From: an uncultured Aquimarina sp.
GTDB taxonomy: Bacteria > Bacteroidota > Bacteroidia > Flavobacteriales > Flavobacteriaceae
Direction: 5' to 3'
DNA length: 64,000 nt
NCBI GenBank assembly: GCA_947496355.1
Contig: CANMCO010000002.1
Span: 1 to 64,000, forward strand
The notes beneath the pieces were generated by a model, which saw only the letters and a program-made list of their open reading frames with translations, did no database searches and was not told where the DNA came from. Position 1 is the stretch's first letter, and each line of letters begins with the position of its first letter. Shown piece after piece: positions 1 through 8,756 of this stretch. A program made the position numbers and the translations under genes.

Positions 1-1176
1 AGAGGGCGACCACAAGAAAAATGGGTACAGAGCTCGATTTTTTACGTAACTGAATACACTGGTAATTACGTTTATAAAAATGACGAATTACAATATATAG
101 GTACTCCAGAAGGATATGTTGAGAAAGAAGCCGATGGGTATAAGTATGTATACCAATATTTAGATCATTTAGGTAATATCAGGCTATCCTATAAAGATGC
201 TAATAAAGATGGTACTATCACCCAGGAGGAAATCATCCAGGAAAAGAATTACTATCCTTTTGGACTACAACATAAAGGATACAATAATACTATAACAGGA
301 CGCCAGCATCCTTATGGATACAATAATAAGGAAGAAAACTCAGAACTTGGTTTGGAATGGCTAGATTATGGTGCTAGGAATTATGATGCAAGTTTGGGTA
401 GATGGATGAATATAGATAATCATGCTGACAGCTACTTTGATTGGTCTCCCTATAATTATGCTATTAATAACCCTATAAATGTTATCGACCCTGATGGTAA
501 TGACATTTATATATTAACTTGGTTCTCTGAAGATGGAGAAACAGGTCATGCAGGTATAGCGATAGATAATTATAAAACTCAAAACAAAAAAGACGCAAAT
601 GGTAATGATGTTTTAGATACTAATGGAAATGTTGTGACAGAACAAGTTAAAGATGGAACATTTACATATTATGATTTGTGGCCTAAGGATCGAGTTGGTA
701 ATTTAGAGATGCAAGATGATGTTAAACCTGGTTATTCAGAAGGAGTTCAGATAAATAGTCTAAATGATTTAACTAATACAGATGTTACTACACAAGTTAA
801 TGGAAATGTCCATACAGAAGGTAGGTCTGCTGATGGAATTGTTCAGTTTTCAACAACATTTACTCAAGATGAAGCGGCAAAAAAAACAGCAGAAACAGAA
901 ATAAGTAATCAAAATCAATATAATGCCTGTAATAATAATTGTTCTACTTTTACACAAAGAGTTGCTAACTCAGCTTTAAACAGTAATAATCAGATTGATG
1001 CAAGGCAAAGAATAAGCCCAGGTTGGACATTGAGAACATTAGGTTACAAAGCGACTGATGTAGTAGCTCCAAACAACTTATATAACGCTGCTTTAAAAGC
1101 TAAAAATGCAAAGAGAGTAAAAGGCCCAAAAAATGTTCAGGCGAAACCTTATTTAGAATATTTTGGTAAAAATTAA
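1..1176 (+). CDS. RHS-repeat toxin, 3' part, with papain-like C-terminal domain
   Basis: The reading frame is open from base 1, so this is the 3' end (about 391 codons) of a gene starting outside the window. The first 165 codons are an RHS-core end: the YPFGL segment, then LEWLDYGARNYD, LGRWMNID, NNPINVIDPDG. The DPDG element usually marks the switch from the conserved shell to a variable toxin tip. The tip has GHAGIA (His at 547-549) and, later, NNCSTF (Cys at 940-942). His-before-Cys with an NCxxF motif is the order of circularly permuted papain-like folds (LRAT/PPPDE type), so a peptidase or acyltransferase-like toxin is inferred. The lipoprotein gene that follows after 3 bases is the likely immunity gene. 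RHS assignment is firm; the toxin activity is not. Confidence 0.85.
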   Translation, partial: RGRPQEKWVQSSIFYVTEYTGNYVYKNDELQYIGTPEGYVEKEADGYKYVYQYLDHLGNIRLSYKDANKDGTITQEEIIQEKNYYPFGLQHKGYNNTITGRQHPYGYNNKEENSELGLEWLDYGARNYDASLGRWMNIDNHADSYFDWSPYNYAINNPINVIDPDGNDIYILTWFSEDGETGHAGIAIDNYKTQNKKDANGNDVLDTNGNVVTEQVKDGTFTYYDLWPKDRVGNLEMQDDVKPGYSEGVQINSLNDLTNTDVTTQVNGNVHTEGRSADGIVQFSTTFTQDEAAKKTAETEISNQNQYNACNNNCSTFTQRVANSALNSNNQIDARQRISPGWTLRTLGYKATDVVAPNNLYNAALKAKNAKRVKGPKNVQAKPYLEYFGKN

Positions 1177-1179
1177 ACT

Positions 1180-1605
1180 ATGAGATATATTATAATAATT
1201 ATTGCTTCAATCCTATCTTTAGGTTGCAAAGGACAAGATAAAATGGTAATGGAAACACCTCTAATATCAGTAATAAAATTACAAGCTGCTGAAGCTTCCT
1301 TGAATTTTGAAGAAGCTGAGAATTACATTGATATTGATTCAGTGTTCAAGAATCATCCTGAATCTAAAGACCTTAAAAAGGAGTGGAAAGAAATGGTTAT
1401 TACCTTTTATAATTTAGGAAATACGAAAAAGTTTACTAATCAGTTTAAATACTATAATTATAAGATCACTGAAAATGTGGATGACTCAAAAGCAAGGGTA
1501 AGTTTTACTGCAATTGACAAAGATTCAAGAATAAAAGAAATTAACTATTCTCTTTATAGAATAAATGAAAAATGGAAAGTTATTGATATACAGTATATTA
1601 ACTAA
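1180..1605 (+). CDS. Small lipoprotein, candidate immunity protein
   Basis: 141 residues starting three bases after the RHS toxin stop, so almost certainly cotranscribed. Residues 1-16 are a lipoprotein signal peptide: a run of isoleucines ending in a clear lipobox LSLGC, acylated Cys16. The mature part is acidic/lysine-rich with predicted alpha-beta content and no motif I recognise; the C-terminal half has the look of a small NTF2-like or DUF4878-type fold (repeated strands ending in WKVIDIQYIN), but this is weak. Position right behind a polymorphic toxin suggests it protects against the toxin tip in the periplasm, which would fit a toxin that enters that compartment. Followed by a strong terminator at 1666-1707, closing the unit. 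Confidence 0.7.
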   Translation: MRYIIIIIASILSLGCKGQDKMVMETPLISVIKLQAAEASLNFEEAENYIDIDSVFKNHPESKDLKKEWKEMVITFYNLGNTKKFTNQFKYYNYKITENVDDSKARVSFTAIDKDSRIKEINYSLYRINEKWKVIDIQYIN

Positions 1606-1665
1606 ACCGTAAAAAGTATTACTAAATTAATATATGAGATAACAAAAATTTAAGATACTAGTTAT

Positions 1666-1707
1666 AGCCAATATTTAATAGAATTGTTAAATATTGGCTT
1701 TTATTTT
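1666..1707 (+). terminator. Rho-independent terminator after RHS/immunity unit
   Basis: A perfect 13-bp stem (AGCCAATATTTAA at 1666-1678 with its complement at 1687-1699), 8-base loop, then a T-rich tail. Confidence 0.85.
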
Positions 1708-1759
1708 CGCATATTTTTCGAACAATAAGCACTATATTCATTTGAAATAAAGGTTACTG

Positions 1760-2869
1760 GTGAGTTTAGATTTTAATTTTTTCAATATAATAATATTTGC
1801 TGGTATAGTACAGGGTTTTTTATTCAGTATAGTTGTTTTAACCTCGAAAGCTTTTAGTGGTAAGGCGAACAAGTATTTAGCATTAACGATTATTTCTTTA
1901 TCATTAAATAATTTATATTATTGGTTTATAGATATTGGTTTAGAAACCGAATTTGAAGAAATTAATCTTTTTTATCTTCCATGGCATTTATTCTTCCCTA
2001 TAACTTTTTATATGTATGTCTATGAGTATGTAAACGATAGAATGAAAAAACATGCTTTATGGATTTTATTTACTCCTTTTTTAGCATCTTCAGTTACACA
2101 TATATTGATCAATATTTTCCGTAATCCTGTAGAGAATTACCCTTTTTGGATAGAGGTGTTTTACATATCTGAGGAATATCTCGCCTTTATTCTTGCTTTA
2201 TCTATTGGTTTTCTATCATTTAAAAAGTTGAAAAAAGCAAAGAAACAAGATGCTAAAATTAATATTGAGTGGTTAAATATACTTCTCAGATCAGGACTTA
2301 TATTATGTCTTATTTGGTTGGTGATTTATTCATTAGCTACAAAATTTAGTCTTGGAGGTTTAAAACTTTACTATCCGATATGGTTAGGTATATCTATTAT
2401 GTTCTATTGGATTGGTTATAGAGGATTGTATCAATTTCAATTAGCAAAGGATCGTAAAGCCATCAGTTTATTACTTAAAGAAATTTCAAACAGAGGTATA
2501 AGTAATCACAAAATAGAAGAATACACAGAAGAGCATCCAATATTTATAAAGTTTAAAGATTTAGTTGAAAAAAAACATATATATAGAAATCAGGAGCTAA
2601 CCTTAGATTCATTAGCGAAAAAATTAAAAACCAATAGATCAACGCTTTCTGGATTAATAAACCAGGTGTCACAACAAAGGTTTACAGATTTTATTAATGT
2701 GTATAGAGTTGAAGAAGCTAAAGAATTATTAAAAAATCCAGATTTTGATAAATATAAAATATCTGCAATAGGTTTTGAAGTAGGGTTTAATCGTGCAGGT
2801 ACTTTTTATGATGTTTTTAAGAAGCATACAGGGGTTACCCCAACAAAGTTTAGGGAAAACTCAAGATAG
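1760..2869 (+). CDS. Membrane-anchored AraC-family transcriptional regulator
   Basis: 369 residues. The first about 230 residues hold roughly seven hydrophobic membrane segments, followed by a cytoplasmic linker and an AraC-type DNA-binding domain at about 270-369 (two helix-turn-helix units; LTLDSLAKKLKTNRSTLSGL and ISAIGFEVGFNRAGTFYDVF, then the conserved GVTP(T)KFRE ending). This 7TM-AraC architecture is common in Bacteroidetes and is thought to sense a membrane or extracellular signal. The start is a GTG: the frame is closed by TAA at 1748-1750 and no ATG lies between, so GTG at 1760 is the best start. Single-gene unit between two terminators. Target genes unknown; the flanking RHS region is one candidate. 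Confidence 0.85.
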   Translation: MSLDFNFFNIIIFAGIVQGFLFSIVVLTSKAFSGKANKYLALTIISLSLNNLYYWFIDIGLETEFEEINLFYLPWHLFFPITFYMYVYEYVNDRMKKHALWILFTPFLASSVTHILINIFRNPVENYPFWIEVFYISEEYLAFILALSIGFLSFKKLKKAKKQDAKINIEWLNILLRSGLILCLIWLVIYSLATKFSLGGLKLYYPIWLGISIMFYWIGYRGLYQFQLAKDRKAISLLLKEISNRGISNHKIEEYTEEHPIFIKFKDLVEKKHIYRNQELTLDSLAKKLKTNRSTLSGLINQVSQQRFTDFINVYRVEEAKELLKNPDFDKYKISAIGFEVGFNRAGTFYDVFKKHTGVTPTKFRENSR

Positions 2870-2971
2870 AGGACTGAATTTTAAGAAGAAATTAGGTTAG
2901 TAAGATTATCTTTTAGTTTTTTCTTAGAGATAGCTAGGCTTTGCAATCTGGGATTGATTAGATAAAGATAT

Positions 2972-2998
2972 AAAGCCACTCTTCGGAGTGGTTTTTTT
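2972..2998 (+). terminator. Rho-independent terminator
   Basis: Stem CCACTC (2976-2981), TTCG tetraloop, GAGTGG (2986-2991), extended by A-T pairs and followed by seven T. Ends the AraC-type gene unit about 100 bases upstream. Confidence 0.9.
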
Positions 2999-3219
2999 GT
3001 TTAGAAAAGTACTTGAAATAGTTCTAAGAATGCCCAGACAGCAGTTAGAATTTTAAATAAATAAAGTAATGTTTTGTCAAACTCTTTAAGTAACGAGTTT
3101 ACCACTTGTAAGCATTTTTTTAAACGCTTAACTTTCTTTGCAAATTTGGTCACTTACATACATCGTAGCAATCGTACATCATATTAGTAATATTTATAAT
3201 TAATAAAAAGTTTATAATT
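2999..3219. other. Gene-free AT-rich stretch
   Basis: With the preceding 130 bases this makes a 350-base gene-free interval. No ORF, RNA or strong hairpin is visible apart from the terminator at 2972-2998. It lies at the edge of the recombinase remnants and may contain old junctions. Confidence 0.4.
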
Positions 3220-3567
3220 TTACTGCGCTAATTTTTGCACTTTACGTTTAGTAATAAATGCATCGATTAGCTTTTTTACAGTACCTCTATCATCTTCATC
3301 CATTTGCTCTACTTCTTTAAACTGTGATAACAGTTCTGCATCGTCTAAAGAATCTTGAGCCTTTTGTTCCAGAGAACCATTTACAATATAATCAATAGAA
3401 ACCCCAAAGACATCAGCCAGACGTTTTAATACGTCTGCAGGCGGTTGTACTTCTTTAATCTCATAACGGCTCATCTGCGGATATGAAATATCAATTTTTG
3501 CAGCTAACTCACTTTGTGATAGGTTAGCTTTTTTATGAAGTTCCTGTATACGTTGTCCTAAGGTCAT
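3220..3567 (-). CDS. XRE-family helix-turn-helix regulator
   Basis: 115 residues. Residues 3-60 are a Cro/C1-type helix-turn-helix: LGQRIQELHKKANLSQSEL, then IDISYPQMSRYE, and a PPADVLKRLADVFGVSIDYI tail that is the canonical helix 4-5 region. The C-terminal 50 residues are charged, likely for dimerisation (DEDDRGTVKKLIDAFITKRK). Divergently oriented to the recombinase fragment: the start codon at 3565-3567 touches the point where recombinase homology begins, so the gene appears to have replaced the recombinase N-terminal half. No partner toxin is adjacent. Role as a regulator of a mobile element is inferred from context. Confidence 0.85.
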   Translation of the reverse strand: MTLGQRIQELHKKANLSQSELAAKIDISYPQMSRYEIKEVQPPADVLKRLADVFGVSIDYIVNGSLEQKAQDSLDDAELLSQFKEVEQMDEDDRGTVKKLIDAFITKRKVQKLAQ

Positions 3568-3569
3568 AA

Positions 3570-3881
3570 ATCATACTTGAAGACTATGTCTTCGAAGCCA
3601 GACCTATGTATACGGGCAGTCATGGTACGGAAGCATTATTAATCAACAAATACGGAAACCGTATGCATGGTCAAGGTTTAGAAAGACGATTACAACATTT
3701 ATTAACCCTTGTCGATGATGAGATTTTGAGAGAGAAACACGTCACTCCACATTGTCTTAGACATAGTATTGCTACTCATTTATTACAACAAGGCATGAAG
3801 ATCGAAGACATACAACAGTTTTTAGGATATAGCTCCTTAAAATCGACACAAATCTATACGCATTTACTCGAATTATTATGA
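3570..3881 (+). pseudogene. Tyrosine recombinase, N-terminally truncated remnant
   Basis: Only the C-terminal catalytic half of an XerC/D-like recombinase remains. [12 protein letters not shown] carries the HxxR box, [13 protein letters not shown] carries the H/W-equivalent and the nucleophilic Tyr. The frame continues upstream of the first Met (3606) to a TAA at 3567-3569, and the residues there ([14 protein letters not shown]) still resemble recombinase linker sequence, so homology stops exactly where the XRE gene starts. The SAM-like core-binding domain and the first catalytic Arg are missing. It overlaps the next recombinase by ATGA, the usual arrangement of paired Bacteroidetes recombinases. 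Probably non-functional alone. Confidence 0.8.
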
Positions 3882-4768
3882 AAGATTATTACACATATTT
3901 AGAAGAACTAAATCATAGTGAAAGAACTATCAAAACCAATGTTTATAATATTGATAAGCTGAAACAATGGTGTAAAAGTAAACGCACTAACCCTCAAAGA
4001 CCAACGTATCGACAATTACTCAATTACATCACTCACTTAAAAACCACCAACAAACCTGAAACTATCAATAGGCATATCTGGGCAATCAAACATTATTGTA
4101 CGTATCTGATAGAAGAAGGTTATCGAACAGATAACATTGCAGACGATCTAAAAGTGAGAGGGGAACGCAAAAAAGTGTTCCATAACTTACTTACTAGTGA
4201 TGAACTGGAAGATCTGTTTTATAGCTATGAAACTGATAAAATCTGGAAGGATAATTTTTACTACAGAGCTACTGCAAAACGTAATAAGGTAGTTGTTGGA
4301 TTATTAGTGTACCAGGGTTTATTGAGTAACAATTTTAAATCTTTAGAAGTAGAACACATAGACTTACGCAAGGGAACGATTTACATCCCAAGTACTAGAA
4401 AGAATGCATGGAGGAAATTAGAGTTAAAACCTTGTCAGATTATAGAACTCAAAGAATACATCGAAGAAGTACGACCGATCATACAAGATCACATGAATAC
4501 CTATGATGAAAAGCTGTTCCCATTAAACACACCACAGTTCCATACGATTTTACACCCGATCTTTAAAAAGCTAAAAACCTGCAATCAAAAAGTCACAAAC
4601 AATACTCATATCAGGGCTAGTGTGATTGTAAACTGGTTAGGGCAATACAACATCAGAAAAGTACAGCAAATGGCAGGTCACAGACATATTTGCTCTACAG
4701 AATCTTACAAACAAGACAACTTAGAGAGTCTGCATGAAGCTATAAATCAGTTCCATCCGCTACATTAA
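3878..4768 (+). CDS. Tyrosine recombinase/integrase-like protein
   Basis: 296 residues. Residues 1-85 resemble the SAM-like N-terminal core-binding domain ([20 protein letters not shown]). The catalytic part is divergent: [12 protein letters not shown] provides Hxx[14 protein letters not shown] provides GH and the Tyr, but the first-Arg region reads [13 protein letters not shown] where active enzymes have TGLRxSE, so Arg I seems absent. Start overlaps the truncated recombinase (ATGA), indicating translational coupling. Paired tyrosine recombinases with one divergent member occur in Bacteroidetes mobile elements. It may assist an active partner elsewhere or be decaying. No attachment site could be defined. 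Confidence 0.8.
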   Translation: MKDYYTYLEELNHSERTIKTNVYNIDKLKQWCKSKRTNPQRPTYRQLLNYITHLKTTNKPETINRHIWAIKHYCTYLIEEGYRTDNIADDLKVRGERKKVFHNLLTSDELEDLFYSYETDKIWKDNFYYRATAKRNKVVVGLLVYQGLLSNNFKSLEVEHIDLRKGTIYIPSTRKNAWRKLELKPCQIIELKEYIEEVRPIIQDHMNTYDEKLFPLNTPQFHTILHPIFKKLKTCNQKVTNNTHIRASVIVNWLGQYNIRKVQQMAGHRHICSTESYKQDNLESLHEAINQFHPLH

Positions 4769-4777
4769 ATGTTAAAA

Positions 4778-4810
4778 AAGTACGTTTTTAAGTACTTATC
4801 ATTATCTTTG
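4778..4810 (+). promoter_or_regulatory. Promoter and likely operator of yefM/yoeB
   Basis: A Bacteroidetes -7 box TATCTTTG lies at 4803-4810, only four bases before the ATG at 4815, so the transcript is probably leaderless. Just upstream, AAGTAC (4778-4783) and GTACTT (4792-4797) form an inverted repeat in the promoter spacer, a suitable site for autorepression by the antitoxin. Confidence 0.6.
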
Positions 4811-4814
4811 CATT

Positions 4815-5063
4815 ATGGAAACAGTAAATTATACAGACTTTCGTTCAAACTTAAAGCATTGGTTCGACAAAGTGGTTAATGATGTAAGTGATATCGTTAT
4901 CAAGCGTAAAAATGGTAAAGATCTTGTATTAATATCATTGGATGAATATAATTCATTGAAAGAAACGACGTATCTGCTCACAGGAAAAAATAGAGATATC
5001 TTATTAAACTCTATTAAAGAATTAGAAGCAGGGAATGGTATAGAAAAAGACTTGATTGAATAG
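4815..5063 (+). CDS. yefM: YefM/Phd-family antitoxin
   Basis: 82 residues. The N-terminal YTDFRSNLKHWFDKV and the following IVIKRKNGKDLVLISLDEYNSL form the Phd/YefM dimerisation and DNA-binding domain; the C-terminal about 30 residues (LLTGKNRDILLNSIKELEAG) match the toxin-wrapping tail of YefM. It should neutralise the adjacent YoeB nuclease and, with it, repress its own promoter at the inverted repeat just upstream. Its stop codon directly abuts the toxin ATG with no gap, the usual coupling for this system. Confidence 0.92.
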   Translation: METVNYTDFRSNLKHWFDKVVNDVSDIVIKRKNGKDLVLISLDEYNSLKETTYLLTGKNRDILLNSIKELEAGNGIEKDLIE

Positions 5064-5324
5064 ATGAAATTAACTTGGTCTACTTCCTCTTGGGAAGATT
5101 ATTTGTACTGGCAAAAGGTCGATAAGAAAATAGTAAAACGAATTAACGAACTCATTAAAAGTTGTATACGAACACCTTTTGAAGGCATAGGAAAACCCGA
5201 AGCTTTAAAAGGAGATTTACAAGGATATTGGTCAAGACGAATCACATCAGAACATCGCTTGGTTTATAAATACGAAAAAGATCAATTATTAATAGCAGCC
5301 TGTCGTTATCATTATGGTAAATAA
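5064..5324 (+). CDS. yoeB: YoeB/Txe-family mRNA interferase toxin
   Basis: 86 residues, normal length. Canonical YoeB pattern: SWEDYLYWQKVDKKIVKRIN, then PFEGIGKPEALKGDLQGYWS, SRRITSEHRLVYKY and the C-terminal CRYHYGK. The catalytic residues known in YoeB (Glu near position 46, Arg about 65, the His and the penultimate Tyr of HYHY/YHYGK) are all visible, so it is probably active: ribosome-dependent mRNA cleavage. Forms a two-gene operon with the antitoxin, ending at a terminator at 5407-5438. Sits at the edge of the recombinase remnants, suggesting acquisition with that mobile DNA. Confidence 0.95.
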   Translation: MKLTWSTSSWEDYLYWQKVDKKIVKRINELIKSCIRTPFEGIGKPEALKGDLQGYWSRRITSEHRLVYKYEKDQLLIAACRYHYGK

Positions 5325-5406
5325 GCCCCCCTGGCGCAAGAATGTGATTGCTAGTGCTGTACAGTATCGGCTTGGTGGTTAAGATTAAGAAAATAAATGA
5401 TAAGAG

Positions 5407-5438
5407 AGCCAGTTGCATTGATTTGTGACTGGTTTTTT
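5407..5438 (+). terminator. Rho-independent terminator after yoeB
   Basis: Stem AGCCAGT (5407-5413) with ACTGGTT (5428-5434, one G-U pair), then a run of T. Lies about 80 bases after the toxin stop. Confidence 0.7.
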
Positions 5439-5697
5439 ATTGAGCTAGTTTATAGCTTGTATAGTAGAAAAAAGATATAGCTACCCTCTGCTGGTGCAAA
5501 AACAATGTCATTAAGGTAATATAATATATAAAACAACCATTTTTAAGATGCTTGTTTTATGTTTTAGCAACAGTTTTAATAAAAAATAGCCAGTTCCTAA
5601 AAATGAAACTAGTTAGTTTTACATTTGCTTATAGATGATATTATAACGGATTGCAACCAGTGATTGGGTTCTAGAGATGTTACCTTAAATTAAGATT
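5439..5697. other. Gene-free junction of accessory and core DNA
   Basis: The 5325-5697 interval has no ORF of interest. Apart from the terminator at 5407-5438 I see only AT-rich sequence between two convergent units; it marks the end of the accessory region. Confidence 0.4.
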
Positions 5698-7029
5698 TTA
5701 CTTCTCCCGTTTCTTATCGTATTTAATTATCCACGGATTCGTGGTAAAATAGTTCCAGGGTACGTTGGCGAGATCAACTTCTGGATCGATAAATTTTTTA
5801 CGCTTTTTACCGTTTATAGAGACATTACTTTTTACAAAAACTGAAATATCTTTCCCTTCATTGGCATGCTCTTTTTTAAGACGTTGAGCAAATTGCCACA
5901 TAGCATCTGGTTTAGTAGAAACTAAACGCAACTGTTTTTTGGATAGGTACTCATGTTTGTTGACATATTTTTGGGTCGATTTAGGGTCGTTTTTGTCAAC
6001 TATATAAAAATTAGTGGTTCCTGATCGTCCTCTTAACATCATGCGCCAGCTCATCCTGTGTCCTTCTTCGGTCCATAACACATCTCCGGGGATAAACCAA
6101 TGACGAATAGGTAATGTAATCTGTATTAGAAACCATAAAATTGCAATTGATATTAAAAATTGTTTGTAAGAAGGTACGATGATTTCAGCCTTATTATAAA
6201 ACTCTTTCTTTTTCATAAAAATGTGATGTATCTTTTCTTTAGAAAAGAAAAATACACTAAAAGCGAGAGATAAATATGGGAATATTCCTATCTGAAATAC
6301 TATAGAGTTAAATAGATGAAAAAAGATTCCCAGACAAAAGATAGTAAATCTGGTTCTTTTCCATAATAATAAGGGTATTACCAAGAGATCAAATAAGATC
6401 CCAAAGTATGTTACACTTACATGAGCCCAGTGATTTTGTAAAATCGGACCAACTATAGGATAGTTGGCACGACCAGCCATTAGATTTTTTGCTACGGTAT
6501 AATCTAACCAATCTGGATAAAATTTTGCTACTGATGCATAGGTATATACAATCCAAAGTTGGGCAATTATTATTAAGAGGCACCATCTGGGCATTGCTAT
6601 TTTTTTCAACAACGGATTTTGTTTTACATCTATAGAAAAGTAGTTCCCTGCTGGTAAAATAGACATGACTATACAAAGCAATAGTAATAGGTAGTAATGA
6701 TTATTATAAGATGATTTTTGCATAAAATATACACCAGCCCATAGTACAGTGTACCCTAGCATACTCCAACGATATTTGTACCCAAGCATAACAAATAAGC
6801 CAAGAATACCCATAACAGCAAAATAAAAGTACATCCCATTTCCTGGTAGTGGCTGCAGAAAATCGAAACCTATAAAATTAAAGGTAAACTTTGGTTCAAC
6901 AAGTGTGCGGGTTACCCAGCCCGTGAAAATAGCTCCAAAGGATTCTGCCGCGATAAGGAATCCAAAAAACACTCTGAATATAATTAGTGCACTATTGTCG
7001 ATATGGGTAAACAACCAGCGATTGATCAT
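5698..7029 (-). CDS. HTTM-domain membrane protein (vitamin K gamma-carboxylase-like)
   Basis: 443 residues. The first about 270 residues carry multiple hydrophobic segments beginning with the family's typical opening (ALIIFRVFFGFLIAAESFG), followed by WLDYTVAKNLMAG and LLVIPLLLWKRTRF, which match the HTTM (horizontally transferred transmembrane) family related to vitamin K-dependent gamma-glutamyl carboxylase. The C-terminal about 130 residues are soluble and include HRMSWRMMLRGRSG, conserved in the bacterial members. Function in bacteria is unknown; carboxylase activity should not be assumed. Start overlaps the ribF stop by ATGA, so it is translationally coupled to ribF, an arrangement I believe recurs in flavobacteria. 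Confidence 0.85.
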   Translation of the reverse strand: MINRWLFTHIDNSALIIFRVFFGFLIAAESFGAIFTGWVTRTLVEPKFTFNFIGFDFLQPLPGNGMYFYFAVMGILGLFVMLGYKYRWSMLGYTVLWAGVYFMQKSSYNNHYYLLLLLCIVMSILPAGNYFSIDVKQNPLLKKIAMPRWCLLIIIAQLWIVYTYASVAKFYPDWLDYTVAKNLMAGRANYPIVGPILQNHWAHVSVTYFGILFDLLVIPLLLWKRTRFTIFCLGIFFHLFNSIVFQIGIFPYLSLAFSVFFFSKEKIHHIFMKKKEFYNKAEIIVPSYKQFLISIAILWFLIQITLPIRHWFIPGDVLWTEEGHRMSWRMMLRGRSGTTNFYIVDKNDPKSTQKYVNKHEYLSKKQLRLVSTKPDAMWQFAQRLKKEHANEGKDISVFVKSNVSINGKKRKKFIDPEVDLANVPWNYFTTNPWIIKYDKKREK

Positions 7030-7958
7030 ACCAAGGAATTTATGTACTCTCTAGAAAAATCTTCATCTAATTGCATTGCTTCTTGTAATTGATCAATAGA
7101 ATCAAATTTTTTCTCATCTCTAATACGTTTTAGCATTTCGATTTGAATATTTTTATCATATAGGTTAAATGACGCGTCAAAGAAATGAGTTTCTATGGTG
7201 CGATGAGTACCATTTACGGTTGGGTTGGTGCCAATATTCATCATTCCAAAATAGATTTTGCTATCAATGTGACATTTAACAATATATACTCCGTTTTTTG
7301 GAATAAGCTTATATTCTTCTTTGATATGTAGGTTTGCCGTTGGATAATTCAATTTTCGGCCTAATTTTTTGCCCTTTATAACTTTTCCGGTAAGCATAAA
7401 ATTATATCCTAGATAAATATTTGCTTTAGCAACATCTCCTTCTCTTAAGGATTCTCTTATTTTGGTAGAACTTACAGCTACACTATCTATATCCTGTTTT
7501 GAAATTTCTTCGACAGTAAAATCATTCTGAATCCCGTAGGAGGCAAGATCGGTAATGTTAGAATTTCTATTACGCCCAAATCTATGATCATACCCAATAA
7601 TTACATGACGTACATTAAGACGATCAATCAACATTTCTTGCACATATTCTCCTGCGGTAAGTCGTGAGAATTCTTTTGTAAAAGGATGAATAACCAGACT
7701 ATCTAAACCTGTTTTTTCTAATATTTGAATACGTTCATCTATCGTATTGATAAGTTTAATATCCGAGTCTTGCTGCAAGACCATTCTTGGGTGCGGAAAA
7801 AAGGTAAGAATTACAGACTCGTGCCCATTTCTTTTAGCGCTTTCTACTAGGCGCTCTATTATTTTCTTATGACCAATGTGCACACCATCAAAAGTACCAA
7901 TGGTAACTACCGAAGGTATTTTGTTATCGTATGTTTTGGCGTCAGTATAACGTTTCAA
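7026..7958 (-). CDS. ribF: Bifunctional riboflavin kinase / FAD synthetase
   Basis: 310 residues, full length. The N-terminal nucleotidyltransferase domain has TIGTFDGVHIGHKKII (the HxGH-type ATP site), LTFFPHPRMV and a GYDHRFGRNR motif; the C-terminal flavokinase domain (about 180-305) has GKKLGRKLNYPTANL and the later NIGTNPTV. Converts riboflavin to FMN and then FAD in the cytoplasm. First gene of a two-gene unit with the HTTM protein downstream. Divergent overlap with nothing on the other strand; a 130-base gap separates it from pth. Confidence 0.97.
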   Translation of the reverse strand: MKRYTDAKTYDNKIPSVVTIGTFDGVHIGHKKIIERLVESAKRNGHESVILTFFPHPRMVLQQDSDIKLINTIDERIQILEKTGLDSLVIHPFTKEFSRLTAGEYVQEMLIDRLNVRHVIIGYDHRFGRNRNSNITDLASYGIQNDFTVEEISKQDIDSVAVSSTKIRESLREGDVAKANIYLGYNFMLTGKVIKGKKLGRKLNYPTANLHIKEEYKLIPKNGVYIVKCHIDSKIYFGMMNIGTNPTVNGTHRTIETHFFDASFNLYDKNIQIEMLKRIRDEKKFDSIDQLQEAMQLDEDFSREYINSLV

Positions 7959-8092
7959 TAAATCTGATTTTGATAAAATTGCTACTCTGTATTTGTAATC
8001 AAATTAGGACTCCAATACGTTTATTTGAGTACCAAAATCTGCTGAGATTTTTATTAGACATAAAATTAAGGAAATACGATGAATTTTGGTAT

Positions 8093-8722
8093 TTATTTTC
8101 CGTTAAAGGTATTCATTGTATTTGCTGGGCCAGCTGTAGCAAAGGATTTAATTAGAGTAATTCCTTTTTCTAATCGTTCTGGCATAGCAGATTCTTCTTC
8201 ATCACCCCATTCGCCAAGAACGTAATCCACTTGTCTGCCTTTGCAAAATTCATCGCCTACTCCAAATCTAAATCTGTTGTACTTAGAAGTGTTTAGTTGT
8301 GTTTCGATGTCTTTAAGTCCATTATGTCCACCTGCACTACCTTTTGCTTTAAGTCTTATGGTTCCGAAAGAAAGGTTAATATCATCTGTAATGACCAACA
8401 GGTTTTCGAGAGGTATTTTTTCTTTTTCTAGCCAATATCTAACGGCTTTGCCACTTAGATTCATAAAGGTGCTAGGTTTTAATAAGATAATAGTTCTTCC
8501 TTTGAATTTGTAGGTGGTTAAATCTCCTAGTTTTTGAGTTTCAAAAGTAAGGCCTTCAGCTTTGGCTAAAGCATCCAAAATTCTAAACCCTATGTTGTGG
8601 CGAGTATTATGATATTTTGGACCTATATTGCCAAGGCCCACTACAAGAAATTTTTTCATGAGTTCTTCTTGGGTTTCTTCTACTTTTTCTTTTGAAAATA
8701 TTTTTCTGAATACAGAAAGCAT
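8093..8722 (-). CDS. pth: Peptidyl-tRNA hydrolase
   Basis: 209 residues. Conserved Pth core starts at residue 22 (MKKFLVVGLGNIGPKYHNTRHNIGF) with the catalytic His in NTRHNIGF, then KPSTFMNLSG, DDINLSFGTIRLK and GSAGGHNGLK. Hydrolyses peptidyl-tRNAs released by stalled ribosomes. The 21-residue charged N-terminal extension (LSVFRKIFSKEKVEETQEEL) is, as far as I recall, usual in flavobacterial Pth, so I keep the long start at 8722; an internal start at 8659 would give the compact enzyme. Downstream of rplY, as in many bacteria, but separated from it by a terminator and a repeat element. Confidence 0.95.
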   Translation of the reverse strand: MLSVFRKIFSKEKVEETQEELMKKFLVVGLGNIGPKYHNTRHNIGFRILDALAKAEGLTFETQKLGDLTTYKFKGRTIILLKPSTFMNLSGKAVRYWLEKEKIPLENLLVITDDINLSFGTIRLKAKGSAGGHNGLKDIETQLNTSKYNRFRFGVGDEFCKGRQVDYVLGEWGDEEESAMPERLEKGITLIKSFATAGPANTMNTFNGK

Positions 8723-8756
8723 ATATTGTTAGTTTTTGCGTGAGGGATAGAAGCGG

